A DNA stretch of 64,000 bases from Luscinia megarhynchos (GCA_034336665.1 CM067568.1:38544770-38608769); one strand, 5' to 3'. Positions 24,901 through 34,300 are shown, numbered from the stretch's first letter. Notes: generated by a model not told the origin, from the sequence alone. Made by a program: numbers and translations.

Positions 24901-27632
24901 GCAACAGTGACTTCTGAAACAGTATTTCTAACATCACCAGTAAAAACCAGTAATGGTTTAATGAATGTTATTGCCAAGCTTAGTGTTCCTTCTACACATA
25001 CTTGAATTATTGGCTTGTAAGTTGGTAGTTTACATCAACATAAGTAACAGAATTTCCTTTAACTTGTAGAGCCGGTTTTCCTTTTCATGCTTGGTTGTTC
25101 ATAATCTTACAATGAATGTTTCATCTCCTTTCCAAAGACAGTTTGCCACATAATTTCAAGAAGGTGTTGTTTTCTTTTACTGAGAATAAGTGCCTAAAAA
25201 GGAACAAAATTTTAGGACCTAGGAATGGAATTGTTTCTCCTCATGTTGTATCGGTTCAGTAAGAAAAAGAAGAAAATGAGGACTGTTGGACAAATGTACT
25301 GCTCAAATATTCATGATTGACCTCTTACACCATGAAAGAAAAGATTCTGAGATATTTTTCTCCCAGTCCTGGAAGACTTTTTAAATGGTTTGTCTTATGG
25401 GGAGAGAAAAAGAAAGGGGATGATGAGGCTTTCCAAGGAGCGTTTTGTTTAGCAGAAACTTGTCTTTGGTGTATTAAATTATATAATTGCTACTTGTTTC
25501 CTGATGTGCATGTATACCATGTTTGACACAGTATTGATCCCCGAATTTGGGGAAAATGCTACAGCTTTAGTATTGTGTTCAAATACAGAAGGATGGATCT
25601 GTGGTTCCTGGCTATTGTTGGCTGTATTGTACCTGTGAGGACAGACTCCGTATAGATCCAGAAGAGCAAACTTTTTCTCCCTCATATAGAAAATGACGCT
25701 GAGTGTTATTGCCACACAGTTAACGTGAAAGATCAATAAAACTTGAAAACTGTGTTGAGTCTTCTCTAGTTTATTTCAACTCTCATCATTATACCTGTCA
25801 AGAACAAGCTGGATGTACAAATTCTGCTGCTCATTCTTTTGAAAAGTTTTCCACTCTCGTCTTGTTTTGTGAATAATAGAAAAAGCAATCTCCCTTAACG
25901 CTGAGGCTCTGTGTTTGTTCTCAGACAAGCTGGATGGTTTGCGGACTGGCACTAAGAGAAAACGTGACTGGGAAGCAATTGCCAGCAGAATAGAAGATTA
26001 TCTGCAGCTTCCAGATGACTATGATACACGTGCTTCTGAACCTGGAAAGAAAAGGGTAATACGTTTTCAAATGACTTACTGTCTGTATATAACCCTTTAA
26101 TGGTCTCTGTGAAAGAGAGTTGATATCAAGTCATCCAATGTCTAGGAATATGGGAATTTCATTGACTCACTTCTCATTTTGCTGTTCCATTAGATTCTGT
26201 AAGAGATTATGCTTGCAAGTAGTGTCTTCCAGAGGTAAACATATTAGTTATAACTGATATAGGAGTTGTAGATAATGCAGATGAACTGTGCATTACATGG
26301 TCTGAATACAAAATGCTGGGTGTTTAAATGCTGTGATGAAAAAAGGGGGGAAATCATAGCGGGAGACGAAAGAGAGGTAATAAAAAGAGGCAGTGCTGCT
26401 TTTTTCCCTCTCCAAAAGTGAAAGACTGGCTTTTGCCACTAGAGGTAATTTGAATTAACTGTCAGTGTTTGGGTATTTTTTTGCTCTGTAATGTCAAATA
26501 GAAAACTGATAGTACTGTACAGTTTGTCTGAGAGAAATGGAGACACTTAAGGCATTGGGAGAGGCGATGATGGTGGAAGAAAACTGACATTGCTTATCAG
26601 TAGAAATGTCAGGGGAAATCCAGGTAGACTGAGGATAGGGAGGTGCTAGCAGAAAATTGATAAGGCTACATTCCCCAGTAACACAAGGGCATGAATGAGA
26701 TTGATCAGTATGGCAAAAAAGAACTCTCACTTACTGTTTTTTCTTGTCCTGAAATGGTGTGTTTCAGCTGAGTTTCTGGATTGTAGCCTTTCCTCATTGC
26801 ATCTCTCCCTCCCTCCTTCCTGTTGTTCTCCCTCCCATTGTGTCTTGCTTTGGGGGTGTCACTTTGTGTGTTTGAACAGGATAAATGCAAGGGATCTGCA
26901 TTACCACGAAGAGGTGCAGTGCAGCTATAGAGATGTAAAGATGGGAAAACAGCATATATATGAAAAAGTTGCTTAGTGTAAAGAAATAGTGGAAAAATTT
27001 AAATAGAAATATCTCATAGAAGGTAGAGAAGAAAACTGTCCTTCATTCATTTATTAACTGCTGTCTCACTCTTTAACACTCTCTTTCTGTAGTTTCATAG
27101 TCATCTTCTAGATGTTTCCATGTGCAATTGAAAGACAGATTTCCCAGAAAATTAAAACAGTAAATGGGTCTTGGATAATTCTTCTTCCAGAAAGTGTTGC
27201 TTTGAACAGAGACATAATTGTGGTAGTTACATTTCAACTCTCAGAAGTATAGCACTGAAATGGGAAAAGCTTATCATCTATACCTTTCTTCTATTCCACA
27301 GAACACCTGGTAGATTCAATTAAAAATAATTTCCCTTTTTACCTATCAGAAAAAAAATAATACTTACCTGTTCTAAGGAAAATGAGCAGAGATTAGTATT
27401 CTTGTGTCCTTACTTGCAGTGGAAAGCCTAGACTCATATCAGGATTTCTTGGAAGATTATTGTACTGATAGGATGTTCTCCATAGGTGCGATGGGCAGAT
27501 CTAGAAGAAAAAAAAGATGCTGACAGGAAAAGGGCCATTGGTTTTGTTGTTGGACAAACTGACTGGGAGAAGATAACAGATGAAAGTGGTCACCTTGCCG
27601 AGAGAGCCCTCAACCGCACCAAGTATATATGA
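726..27632 (+). CDS. YLPM1: YLPM1 (ZAP3), 3' part of gene, 18 coding exons, 5' end outside window
   Basis: This is a nuclear, largely disordered protein that binds protein phosphatase 1 and has a C-terminal P-loop kinase-like domain; reported work links it to TERT promoter control. Coding exons are 726-920, 2087-2829, 4957-7260, 9604-9709, 11476-11957, 13126-13218, 13584-13758, 13911-14056, 14441-14595, 15214-15276, 15563-15682, 15964-16140, 16357-16440, 16676-16759, 18088-18174, 21104-21155, 25925-26055 and 27486-27632. All junctions are GT/AG and phases agree throughout, except one base in exon 11476-11957. The translation follows human YLPM1 closely from the region before [12 protein letters not shown] to the C-terminus TKYI. 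About 1,780 codons are present; the human protein is about 2,150 residues, so roughly 400 N-terminal residues lie upstream. Seen: frames, splice sites, motifs. Known: the family role. Identity is very secure; the exon numbering of the whole gene is not known from here. Confidence 0.96.
921..2086 (+). other. YLPM1 intron (1.17 kb)
   Basis: AT-rich intron without recognised repeats. The open frame of the next exon extends back into it by chance to 1979, but the acceptor ttgcag at 2081-2086 and the human alignment place the exon start at 2087. Confidence 0.8.
2087..2829 (+). CDS. YLPM1: YLPM1 exon: [12 protein letters not shown] to GLLPDPPRS segment
   Basis: This 743-bp exon encodes about 248 residues, phase 0 in and phase 2 out. 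It starts [12 protein letters not shown], continues with [15 protein letters not shown], then a Pro/Ser-rich stretch with PPPFIPYSQ and PRPALLPTP, and ends [20 protein letters not shown]. The human protein has a much longer PPPVMPP repeat block in the Pro-rich part; the bird version is short there. The final Arg codon is split across the intron. Confidence 0.95.
2830..4956 (+). other. YLPM1 intron (2.1 kb) carrying a CR1 fragment
   Basis: The intron runs from donor GTAAGA to acceptor ctatag. Its middle 1.2 kb is an antisense CR1 LINE fragment, listed separately. The flanks are AT-rich without other recognised features. Confidence 0.85.
3640..4830 (-). mobile_element. CR1-type LINE fragment, internal, antisense, degenerate
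   Basis: Read on the minus strand, this stretch resembles the reverse transcriptase ORF of avian CR1. Recognisable pieces, in several frames, are [41 protein letters not shown] and the nucleotide counterpart of the DEKLDM region. Many stops and frame changes make it an old, dead copy. The typical CR1 3' end with its short terminal repeat is not seen at the 3640 side, so this is an internal fragment. Both ends are approximate. It lies antisense to YLPM1 within an intron. Confidence 0.9.
4957..7260 (+). CDS. YLPM1: YLPM1 large exon: Arg/Gly-rich repeats, SRER repeats, acidic/Pro clusters
   Basis: This 2,304-bp exon encodes about 768 residues, phase 2 at both ends. In order it holds [10 protein letters not shown] and RGPRF motifs (from 4957), [15 protein letters not shown], a Gln/Glu/Pro-rich stretch, an RGRGRGRG segment (about 5,640-5,690), tandem GMGRMDGG repeats (about 5,690-5,830), the GSRER repeat block (about 5,890-6,320), acidic/Arg regions with [15 protein letters not shown] and [16 protein letters not shown], and ends [20 protein letters not shown] just before the donor. 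The order matches human YLPM1. The Arg-rich repeats look like an RNA- or nuclear-body-binding disordered region, which is an inference. Confidence 0.96.
5690..5830 (+). repeat. Coding tandem repeat, unit about 27 bp (GMGRMDGGR)
   Basis: Imperfect tandem units encode [29 protein letters not shown] and [11 protein letters not shown] within the large YLPM1 exon. All units stay in frame, so change is by whole units. I do not recall this block in human YLPM1, which suggests a lineage expansion. Confidence 0.85.
6060..6310 (+). repeat. Coding tandem repeat, about 36-bp period (RAGSRERxPxRR)
   Basis: Serial units of about 12 codons encode variants of [19 protein letters not shown]. The period is clearest from about 6,130 to 6,300. 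Human YLPM1 has the same type of repeat, so the block is ancestral with varying copy number. The nucleotide repeat keeps several other frames open on both strands. Confidence 0.9.
7261..9603 (+). other. YLPM1 intron (2.3 kb)
   Basis: AT-rich intron between donor GTGAGT and acceptor gtgcag. I see no exon-like frame, repeat or structured RNA in it. Confidence 0.8.
9604..9709 (+). CDS. YLPM1: YLPM1 exon: [13 protein letters not shown] segment
   Basis: The 106-bp exon is phase 2 in and phase 0 out. It completes the split Arg codon and encodes [18 protein letters not shown] and then [10 protein letters not shown], matching human [13 protein letters not shown] and NTSSRPG. The human protein continues with a PPPGSYRPPPPM stretch that is not found in this exon. 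Confidence 0.93.
9895..9984 (+). CDS. Candidate unannotated 90-bp cassette exon of YLPM1
   Basis: An open, phase-0 block of 30 codons begins with [20 protein letters not shown] and ends VQEE. It is flanked by a pyrimidine-rich stretch and tandem acceptors (CAG ending at 9890 and 9894) and a good GTGAGC donor at 9985. Only the second acceptor fits the frame of the exon ending at 9709. I do not recall an equivalent in human YLPM1, so it may be a chance exon-like signal. Confidence 0.2.
9985..11475 (+). other. YLPM1 intron (rest)
   Basis: Mostly unremarkable intron. It contains a short (GGTTT)n run at 10,963-10,986 and a 20-odd-base near-duplicate around 11,156-11,200 built on cagacagcagga. No other feature was recognised. 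Confidence 0.7.
11476..11957 (+). CDS. YLPM1: YLPM1 exon with apparent one-base frame disruption
   Basis: The exon is entered in phase 0 through acceptor tctag and reads [14 protein letters not shown], then [18 protein letters not shown]. At about 11,577-11,581 the reading must skip one base to continue as [14 protein letters not shown], then [16 protein letters not shown] and [10 protein letters not shown]. The 482-bp length gives phase 2 out, while the next exon needs phase 1, so one base is extra. The extra base fits the C run in CCCACCCC. Human reads PVTRPPVP at this place. Alternatives are an acceptor at 11,571-11,572 (exon start 11,573), which keeps frame but drops the first 32 codons, or an assembly error. 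Confidence 0.85.
11958..13125 (+). other. YLPM1 intron (1.17 kb)
   Basis: AT-rich intron, donor GTAGAT and acceptor atcag. The reading frame of the previous exon runs on to a stop at 12,001 by read-through. Nothing else was recognised. Confidence 0.8.
13126..13218 (+). CDS. YLPM1: YLPM1 exon: [17 protein letters not shown]
   Basis: The 93-bp exon is phase 1 at both ends. It encodes [20 protein letters not shown] and then [11 protein letters not shown], close to human [20 protein letters not shown]. Its phase is the independent proof that the preceding exon carries one extra base. Confidence 0.94.
13584..13758 (+). CDS. YLPM1: YLPM1 exon: Arg/Asp-rich [12 protein letters not shown]
   Basis: The 175-bp exon is phase 1 in and phase 2 out. 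It encodes [31 protein letters not shown] and [18 protein letters not shown]. The mixed charge pattern matches human [15 protein letters not shown]. It is a charged, probably disordered linker before the kinase-like domain. Confidence 0.94.
13911..14056 (+). CDS. YLPM1: YLPM1 exon: [20 protein letters not shown]
   Basis: The 146-bp exon is phase 2 in and phase 1 out. It encodes [20 protein letters not shown], then [20 protein letters not shown] and GPSMFG. Human has [20 protein letters not shown]; the leading VLPTTPSR is extra relative to human and could reflect a slightly different acceptor choice. Confidence 0.92.
14441..14595 (+). CDS. YLPM1: YLPM1 exon: [18 protein letters not shown]
   Basis: The 155-bp exon is phase 1 in and phase 0 out. 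It encodes [31 protein letters not shown] and [18 protein letters not shown], the linker leading into the P-loop. The acceptor gaatttgaag has a poor pyrimidine tract, but phase and homology fix the start. Confidence 0.93.
15214..15276 (+). CDS. YLPM1: YLPM1 exon: P-loop (Walker A)
   Basis: This 63-bp phase-0 exon encodes [20 protein letters not shown] plus R. GLPGSGKT is a Walker A motif, as in polynucleotide-kinase-like P-loop ATPases. The surrounding introns are phase 0, so the P-loop sits on a symmetric exon. Skipping it would remove the nucleotide-binding loop without shifting frame. Confidence 0.96.
15563..15682 (+). CDS. YLPM1: YLPM1 exon: kinase-like domain, LSLDDYF
   Basis: The 120-bp phase-0 exon encodes [20 protein letters not shown] and then a charged stretch ending TGKKVKKK. 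The LDDYF block is conserved in YLPM1 and other P-loop kinase-like proteins, where an acidic residue at this place often supports substrate binding. Catalytic activity is not established. Confidence 0.95.
15964..16140 (+). CDS. YLPM1: YLPM1 exon: kinase-like domain core
   Basis: The 177-bp phase-0 exon encodes [20 protein letters not shown], then [20 protein letters not shown] and the segment up to [15 protein letters not shown] is likely a Walker B-like strand. Similarity to human is near-complete. The acceptor ggtgaag has a mediocre tract. Confidence 0.95.
16357..16440 (+). CDS. YLPM1: YLPM1 exon: [20 protein letters not shown]
   Basis: The 84-bp phase-0 exon encodes [20 protein letters not shown] and RKLKDISR. 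The RNIHGR block is highly conserved with human ([14 protein letters not shown]) and likely belongs to the kinase-like lid or substrate region. Confidence 0.95.
16676..16759 (+). CDS. YLPM1: YLPM1 exon: [20 protein letters not shown]
   Basis: The 84-bp phase-0 exon encodes [20 protein letters not shown] and LQDAAIEE, nearly identical to human. It closes the kinase-like domain and leads into an acidic tail. Confidence 0.95.
16760..18087 (+). other. YLPM1 intron (1.3 kb)
   Basis: AT-rich intron between donor GTGAGA and acceptor gaacag. Nothing further was recognised. Confidence 0.75.
18088..18174 (+). CDS. YLPM1: YLPM1 exon: acidic segment
   Basis: The 87-bp phase-0 exon encodes [20 protein letters not shown] and then TAEEEESEL, matching human [19 protein letters not shown]. 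It is a strongly acidic linker between the kinase-like domain and the conserved C-terminus. Confidence 0.95.
18175..21103 (+). other. YLPM1 intron (2.9 kb)
   Basis: Very AT-rich intron with a short (TA)n run near 19,850-19,866. No recognised repeats or RNA genes. Confidence 0.75.
21104..21155 (+). CDS. YLPM1: YLPM1 exon: [17 protein letters not shown]
   Basis: This small 52-bp exon is phase 0 in and phase 1 out and encodes [17 protein letters not shown], identical to human by memory. It is short, and long introns lie on both sides. Confidence 0.95.
21156..25924 (+). other. YLPM1 intron (4.8 kb), the longest in the visible gene
   Basis: AT-rich intron from donor GTGGGT to acceptor tctcag. 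I looked for CR1 pieces, exon-like blocks and hairpins and found none that I can support. Confidence 0.75.
25925..26055 (+). CDS. YLPM1: YLPM1 exon: [20 protein letters not shown]
   Basis: The 131-bp exon is phase 1 in and phase 0 out. It encodes [38 protein letters not shown] and GKKR. TKRKR is a likely nuclear localisation signal. The last Arg is the first residue of the PP1-docking RVRW, completed by the next exon. Confidence 0.96.
26056..27485 (+). other. YLPM1 intron (1.4 kb)
   Basis: AT-rich intron with a C/T-rich patch at about 26,806-26,840. It separates the two halves of the PP1-docking motif. Nothing else was recognised. Confidence 0.75.
27486..27632 (+). CDS. YLPM1: YLPM1 last coding exon with stop
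   Basis: The 147-bp coding part starts [20 protein letters not shown], contains [20 protein letters not shown] and ends NRTKYI with TGA at 27,630-27,632. RVRW (R from the previous exon) is the PP1-docking RVxF-type motif of ZAP3. The C-terminus agrees with human throughout. Confidence 0.97.
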   Translation: MRWADLEEKKDADRKRAIGFVVGQTDWEKITDESGHLAERALNRTKYI

Positions 27633-28218
27633 AAAAGTGGTTAAGTGGATTTTTGTGCCTTTAAGGTAAATATTCAGTCTTTCTGTGTGTTTATAGCCTT
27701 GATGTTTTTCAAGAGTTGAGGCTGCTTATTGTTAGAGCTCCCCCAGACAAGGCTATTTGATTTGGAACTCTGTATAATAGGTGTCAGCTGTGCCTGTGTC
27801 AACATGCACCCTTCTGTGCAGCACCTGACAAGAAAGGGGGAAGAATTATCAGCTATCAAATCTCCCAACCTTATTACAAGGAAGCTTGTGGTTTTATTAA
27901 GAGTAGTTTAGCTGTGTACCTACTAGTCCTGTTGAATTCAAATGTTGCTTATTATATCTTAATTCTAACCATGCTAATTGCTGGTTTACAAACAAACTTT
28001 TCCTTTCTTTACAGGCCATTTGCTCTGAGGAGAAGTGAACCAAGGTGTCATGAGCATCTTGCATGGGTCATGTCACTCCCACCTTCACAGTTTTTCTTTG
28101 TTACTTTAGTTTCAGCAATTTTCTTGAGATACTGGCAGATAACCAGTGCCCTCAAAAAACTCATTGAATCCCACTGCTCCTAAGTGAGAGAGACAGTTTA
28201 CTTTTTAATATTTTTGGA

Positions 28219-28236
28219 GGGGAGGGAGGGGGAGGG
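28219..28236 (+). other. G-quadruplex motif in the YLPM1 3'UTR
   Basis: Four G runs (GGGG, GGG, GGGGG, GGG) are joined by single A loops on the sense strand. This fits the canonical quadruplex pattern with very short loops, so an RNA G-quadruplex in the mRNA is plausible. It sits about 160 bases before the poly(A) signal. Confidence 0.75.
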
Positions 28237-28392
28237 TCAGTAGTTTTAGCTGCTCTTTGTGGGATAAAGTGGAAGGATTAGACAGATGTTATCTCCACTG
28301 TACCATCACAGAATGTTTATCACCCTTGCTCTGTGGATGTTCTCGTTTTATACTGTATGTACCTTGTAGCTTATTGTATTAGGAAGCGGAAC

Positions 28393-28398
28393 AATAAA
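28393..28398 (+). terminator. Poly(A) signal AATAAA of YLPM1
   Basis: A perfect AATAAA lies in the expected place after the terminal exon, followed by a GT/T-rich stretch from about 28,410 to 28,450. Cleavage is expected near 28,412-28,425. Confidence 0.85.
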
Positions 28399-31300
28399 TT
28401 TCACTATAAACTCAGTGTTCTTGGTGGACCCTGTAGTATGGTTTTTGTTTGACATTTTAAATGTGGTCTGTGTTCACATGTTAGTACTCAGCACCATCCT
28501 TACCTGGAAGATGTACTGTGCTCATATTCTGGAGTGTGTCCTGTCATCTAAGTTTTTCACCTGCTCTTCTTCTCATAGACAGATCCATTAAGACCACAGG
28601 ACTTGCTGGCCTTTAGAAGTTCATGTTCCTGGAAAGCAGAAATATCATTATGTTTGAATCCTAGTTTCTCAATTATGTCAAATTTACATTACTATGTGAA
28701 TATGAATTCTGTTGGGTGGTTCTATGATGTTGAAGGTAACAGTGTATGAAAAACTTGTCTTTAATGCTCAATATGAAGACAGATACTACAGAGTTCTCTG
28801 AGGGGCAGCCTAGAAAATTGGTTTTGGTCTTTTTATGCCTTTCAGTCAACACTGATCCCTATCAGGGTATTTCATTCCATCCATTCTACTGAGTCATAGA
28901 GATACATCATTAAAAGAAGTGACAAAGACCAGAAGTTATACCCTTCTTTTCCTTTGATGAATGTGTTAAGCTTCATTAAAAAAAAAAAGAGATGAGTAAA
29001 TAACAGTCCACACTATTAAAAGTGGTACAGATTCTTCACAGATGCTGGGATATCACTTCTGCAGAGTATCAGGTTTGCTGATGAAAACTTTCTTTTGTCC
29101 TCCCAGGTTTCAAAGCAAATTCTTTGCATTAACAATATTGTAACCAGGAAAGAGGTTTAAATCTGAAAATAATTCCTTTTTTAATGGTTAATTGAATTTT
29201 TCTCCTGATCTTTCTGAGGGGAAAAAATTAAGTCCTGAATTTTCCTTCTCTGTTGAGTGATTACATTGTGCTTTTCATCTAGGTTGGTAAATCAGTTTGT
29301 TCTGGTGTGGTGGTAGTTGAGGTTGAAGGAGAGTGTGGTTGTAATAGATGGGTTTGTTTACCATTCTAATGTTATGGTTTATTGGCTGCTTCTCAGCCTT
29401 CTCTGTGGTGCATGATTAAAAGTTCTTCAGTAAACAAGGGGAATAGCTGAACTTGTATTATGCCCTGAATATGTTTAATACAAGAAAATTGAGCTCCCTG
29501 AAAGCAGCATTTTTAAAATAGAAGGCATTATATGCGCATTTTCTCTGTACATGTACTTTAGATAGAATATATATTTCTCAAAATGTTAAGTAAGTACTCT
29601 TTGAATTGTGTTGGAGAATTGTTGACAAAGGGAAACTAATAGTTAACAAGAAATGAGTACTGTGTATTGCTTTGGAAATCAGGTGAGCTTCACTTTGGAG
29701 AAGTTACTCTCAGGTATGTGTAAAATGGGTTTCAATCTATACTTAGTTTTCTTGTGGCACACCATGAGTTGATGCTATTTCTTGACCCTTAAGAACTGAT
29801 GGTGATTTTGTCTGTATTTTTGCTAATACAACTGTACCAGATCCTTTTCTAACATTTTTTTTTCCAGACTAAAAAGTACTACTGGAGCATTCAAATGGAT
29901 AATGTCTGAGAGAAATTACAATGCTGTTTACTGGTTTTATGAATTTTGAAATTATTTTAGCAGATAATATTGAGAGATTATGTCATGCTGGTTATTCTGT
30001 GGTGCATGTAGAACTAAAGAAAAATGAGCAGAGAATATACATAAAATTATACTTTATTCTGATGAGAATAGACAGAAAATATATAAATCTTGACGTTTAA
30101 AGCAAAAGTCAGTTATGAAAACATACCATTGTAGACTTGTCAGACTGTTTGACTAGAAGAGGCTGAAAGGCTTGGGTTTTGTTGTTTTCCTGAAGCGCAG
30201 AAGTTTTTCCCTTCTTTAGTACAGAAATATAAATACATCTGTAATCTTTACCATTTGTTTCAGTTGGTTTGAATTTATGCAGATCAGTCTTCAACTTTTT
30301 GATGGGTAGTGGCTCTGAAAAATAAAAACTTATGCCAGAACTACAACATACAGCAGATTCTACATACTCTAGACATTCAGTGACTGAAGAAATCAAGCAA
30401 AAAGGAAATATTCATTATTGCTACTGGCAGAACTGAGAAGAGCTATCTTGTCTCTTGCTTGGCTCCTAACCAGAGGCTGGTGATTAGTGATTTTGCTTTT
30501 GTCTGGGGAGTCCTTCAGTACAGAATATATTGTCTTGATCCTGATTTAGTTCTTATTTGTTTGCTCACTGATATTGTCAGTAGAACCTTTTACAGCACTA
30601 AGCACAATGAATACCAACTTTCATTGACAGCTAACTAGGAAGTAATGATCATGTAATGAAGCATCTTTGACCATGCATGCAATTGTGCAAACTGTTGAGC
30701 TGTTTCTGTGCATCACATTGAAAAATTCAGCTCTGAAAATAACATCAGCTGCTGCAGAAGGGAGTTGCTGCCTTCTCAGTGAAGCTGACTGTTAAAATAG
30801 TATTTTCTGTGAGTTACAGTTTCTTGTGACACTTCAGTTTTTTTCAAGTCAGTTTGCTTTTTGGTATTGAAGCTACCTATCTCGTGAGAGAAGTACATGT
30901 GTTTTTTGCAAGGAAATGTGCAACATGCTGTGCTATGTGAATAGAGCATAGTTGTCATCGTCAGTCACCTTGTGTTTTACTGTAGGATTGCTCATTAAGC
31001 ACGAGGGACTGACTATGGTAAGAAGGAGTGAAATAATAGGTGAGAGTATTAGATCAGTTCTAGAAATTTGTTCTTCTGTTTCCTCGAATGTTTGCATCAA
31101 TAAAGATAAGTAATTTGCCTTGCATTATTAGTTCCCAGTCTTTAGAAGGGAAGAATTGGTATAGGTACAAGTTATTTTTACTTTTCACACATCAAGTTGG
31201 GTTTAGCATTTTTTGGACTTTGCTTCAGTTGTCTTTGTTAACCCTGTCCATTAGTTTTTCCTTGCCTGTCGATACATGGAATACATCACTCCTCTTGTCT

Positions 31301-34300
31301 CTTCATAAAGCATTGTTTTAACTATTAAGGTTTTAACTATTTTCCAAAGCCTTGTAATCTCTGAGCAACCATTTAGGTAACCATGGAGATACTGAGTAGG
31401 ATTTCAGTAGATGCTTTTCTGAAAGGATTGAATTGGTAAAGTAGACTTGTGACATGACACTGAAACAGATATTAACCTATCTCCAAAAAGCCCACATCTA
31501 ATGCAGCTGAAGAGTTAAAAATTATCATAGAACTGAAAGTTGCAAGTCACATTAGAAAGTATGATTCCTGCAGAAAAATAGTCTGTAGGTGGTGTGCTAT
31601 TAAATGAGAGAGAAGAACATGACCTCACCAGCCAGAATCAGTTTTTCCCAATTTGAGATTTCAACATCATCGGAACACTTTGAGAATCCTTTTCAAAGGA
31701 CTAAAGTAATTCTGCCTATGGGATACCTTGCTGTCACCTAAACAAATTTATTATTACCAGAAGAAAAAATGCTTTATTCATATATATAAATGTGGCTGTC
31801 ATGGTGAATAATTTTGTGCCCTTAGGACACAATTTCCCTTAGCAGGTTGTGCCATCTTATTATTCATTATATATTCATTATGCTGCCACCCACACAATAC
31901 TGGGCACCTTGGGATTTGGAGAAACATGGTTGAGCTGGGTTTGGAAGCAAGGTGTGCTGTGAAGTTCATGCTTTCTCTGGCAGCGTGCAGCTAGGTAACT
32001 GAGCTGACTGAACTGAAACCCTGGACCTCTGCTGGGAGTATTGTAATTCAGCACACAAGCACTGGAAAGGAGAACCAGTACTGCGTTTTCTTTGCTTGTG
32101 GAATGTTCACATGGCATCCATCCTCAGGAAGCTAAATAGTGATGGATACATGGTTCTTTTCTGTTATGTCTCTCTTCACTGTTTAATGTTTCCCAGATTA
32201 CTTGTGGAAAATGAGTTCTAAATTCTCAACTCCTGGTCCACTGACAATTTGAGATCAAACTGCAGCAGGACAACTTGCATACTATGAGATAAAATATTCG
32301 AGCAGAGGTGGCCATCTCAGTTGAGATCTGTACACTTGCAACATCAGCTATTCTAAAACTGTGATTATACTTAGTTTTCTTGTCATAGAAATGAGAAGAG
32401 AGAGAATAAAAGTTTCATAGAATTTAGAATATGAATAGCACATTTCTGGAGTCTCTAGGGCAATCATCTTTATTCTCTCATAAAACTTGAATTGTTTTCT
32501 CTTCTGCTCATCTATTTCTACATGTGTAGGTCAGAATCCTTCAGCCAAGTAAAGGACTGTTTACTCCAACGAACATTTCAAATTTCTGCTCGAGATTTAT
32601 CACTTACTTATTCACTGTGAAAATGTTTCATTTTATTCATACCTGTGGAGTATTCCAGCAATTGCAATGTCTCTTCCAAATTTGCATGACCCTGAATCTG
32701 CAGCCTGGAGCCTTAAGTCTTCCTCATGTATGTAGATTGGAAAATTAGTAATGGCAATATTCCATTCAGGTGTTATTTATCATCTTCTAGGTGATTAATA
32801 CTCTTTGGAAGAACACATTTATATTCACCTGCTTAAATCAGGTAAGCTCAAGTACTGGTACCAAACAAAGGCACAACAGGTTACTGCAAATGGAGAGGCA
32901 AAAGTGTTTTGAAGTTGCTTATATTTTCTACTCTGTGTTAGATTTCTAGACATAAGGCTCTAGTCTCTTTGAATTGCAGGATTTAGTATTTCAATATGCA
33001 AAACCAAAGATGTAAGGCTGTCTTGATGGAAATGGCACAGTTTCATTTTTTCTTAAGATCTTTCTGCCTCATGGAACGCTCAGATTGAATCATTTTGGGA
33101 GGGGAGACCTCTCCTTATGGCTTGTGCTCTGGAATGTCAGTCAGTCTAGTGTTTCTCCATACTGTTTCCCTTGTACGTGAGTACAGGGACAACTTTTGTT
33201 TCCATAACTGATCAAGATACACCTGTATGAATGGATGTTCACACAAGAAATTCCTAATGCTGTGCATTAGGATGGCATCTGAACTGTCTGCTGTGACAGT
33301 ATATTCCTATATGAAGTTACTGTTTGAACAGCTAATACTCTCAGGAATACAGGAAGACTGCAAGGTTGTCATCATTTTGCCACGTCCTGTGATGTTGCAG
33401 TCTTTGGAGAGAAATTATAGCTGCAGTGGTCCTTGTGGGGGAGAAAAAAAAATCATCTAATTATCAGAGCTGGAATCTGTCTTGTGTGGGTCGAATGTGC
33501 TAGCAGCCCCACTGTGTGAGATGTCTGATTTAGCTACTGGCTGCATATATGTTTATGGAGGAGAATCTTAAATTAATCCCTGCCATTTTTTGCCTGCAGG
33601 TCAAGAGTATAGTTGAGCAAGCTGATTCAGAAAGCAGTTTGACTTGAAGAAGCATTTTAAGGGTTACATGTAAACTGAAACATTACCAAAGGAAAAAAAA
33701 AAGTCTTTGAAATCTAAAATGTTTTCTGTTTAAATCTTGTAGGGTGTTAATTTTCTGGGATTAGCACAGAAAGGGAACCGAGCTGCATGTCTTCCTGGTG
33801 TCAGAGTGTGAATAGCCATTAACTACAGAAAATCTAAATAGTTGTATTGAAAATTACTTTAGTGGTGACATATGTTCTATGTGGATGACAAAATATCATA
33901 AGCAGCAGTTAATTTTATTTTTTTTAAATTCTGCTTTGGTAAGTTCGATGTAAATAGTAATAAAAGTTTTATTTTACTGCTGTTACTCACCCAGGTACAA
34001 GCCTTTGCATGTGTGTGGCTTGTTTTTTTGAGAAGACCGTATTACTGTTTGAAGGACAGAAAACCTTGATTACAAACACCTACATTGTTTCAATATATTC
34101 ATCTGTGGATGCTCAAAATTCTTGTGCAAGTGATGAGTCTTTACTGCTATTCTTTGAGGTGTTTGTTTTTCCATTTCCATTGAGCTACAGTTGCCAAATT
34201 CTTTTCTTTGAAGGCATGGACAGTTCAACTAATCTGGTAGCAGATCTCATTGTACTCCTCAATTAGTCACACAGAATTCAAGATTTTTCAGGTAATGACA

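Larger units (their letters stand above)
27633..28420 (+). other. YLPM1: YLPM1 3'UTR, probably split by a 349-bp intron
   Basis: The UTR starts after the stop. A donor (taag/GTAAAT) at 27,665/27,666 and a pyrimidine-rich acceptor (ctttacag) ending at 28,014 suggest an intron 27,666-28,014 followed by a terminal exon from 28,015 to the poly(A) site. The splice prediction is from sequence only. If unspliced, the UTR is simply about 790 bases long. Confidence 0.6.

Noticed and set aside
32418..32475. Sequence resembling a CR1 3' end (catagaatttagaat)
   Set aside because: The match is too short and is not followed by recognisable CR1 sequence.
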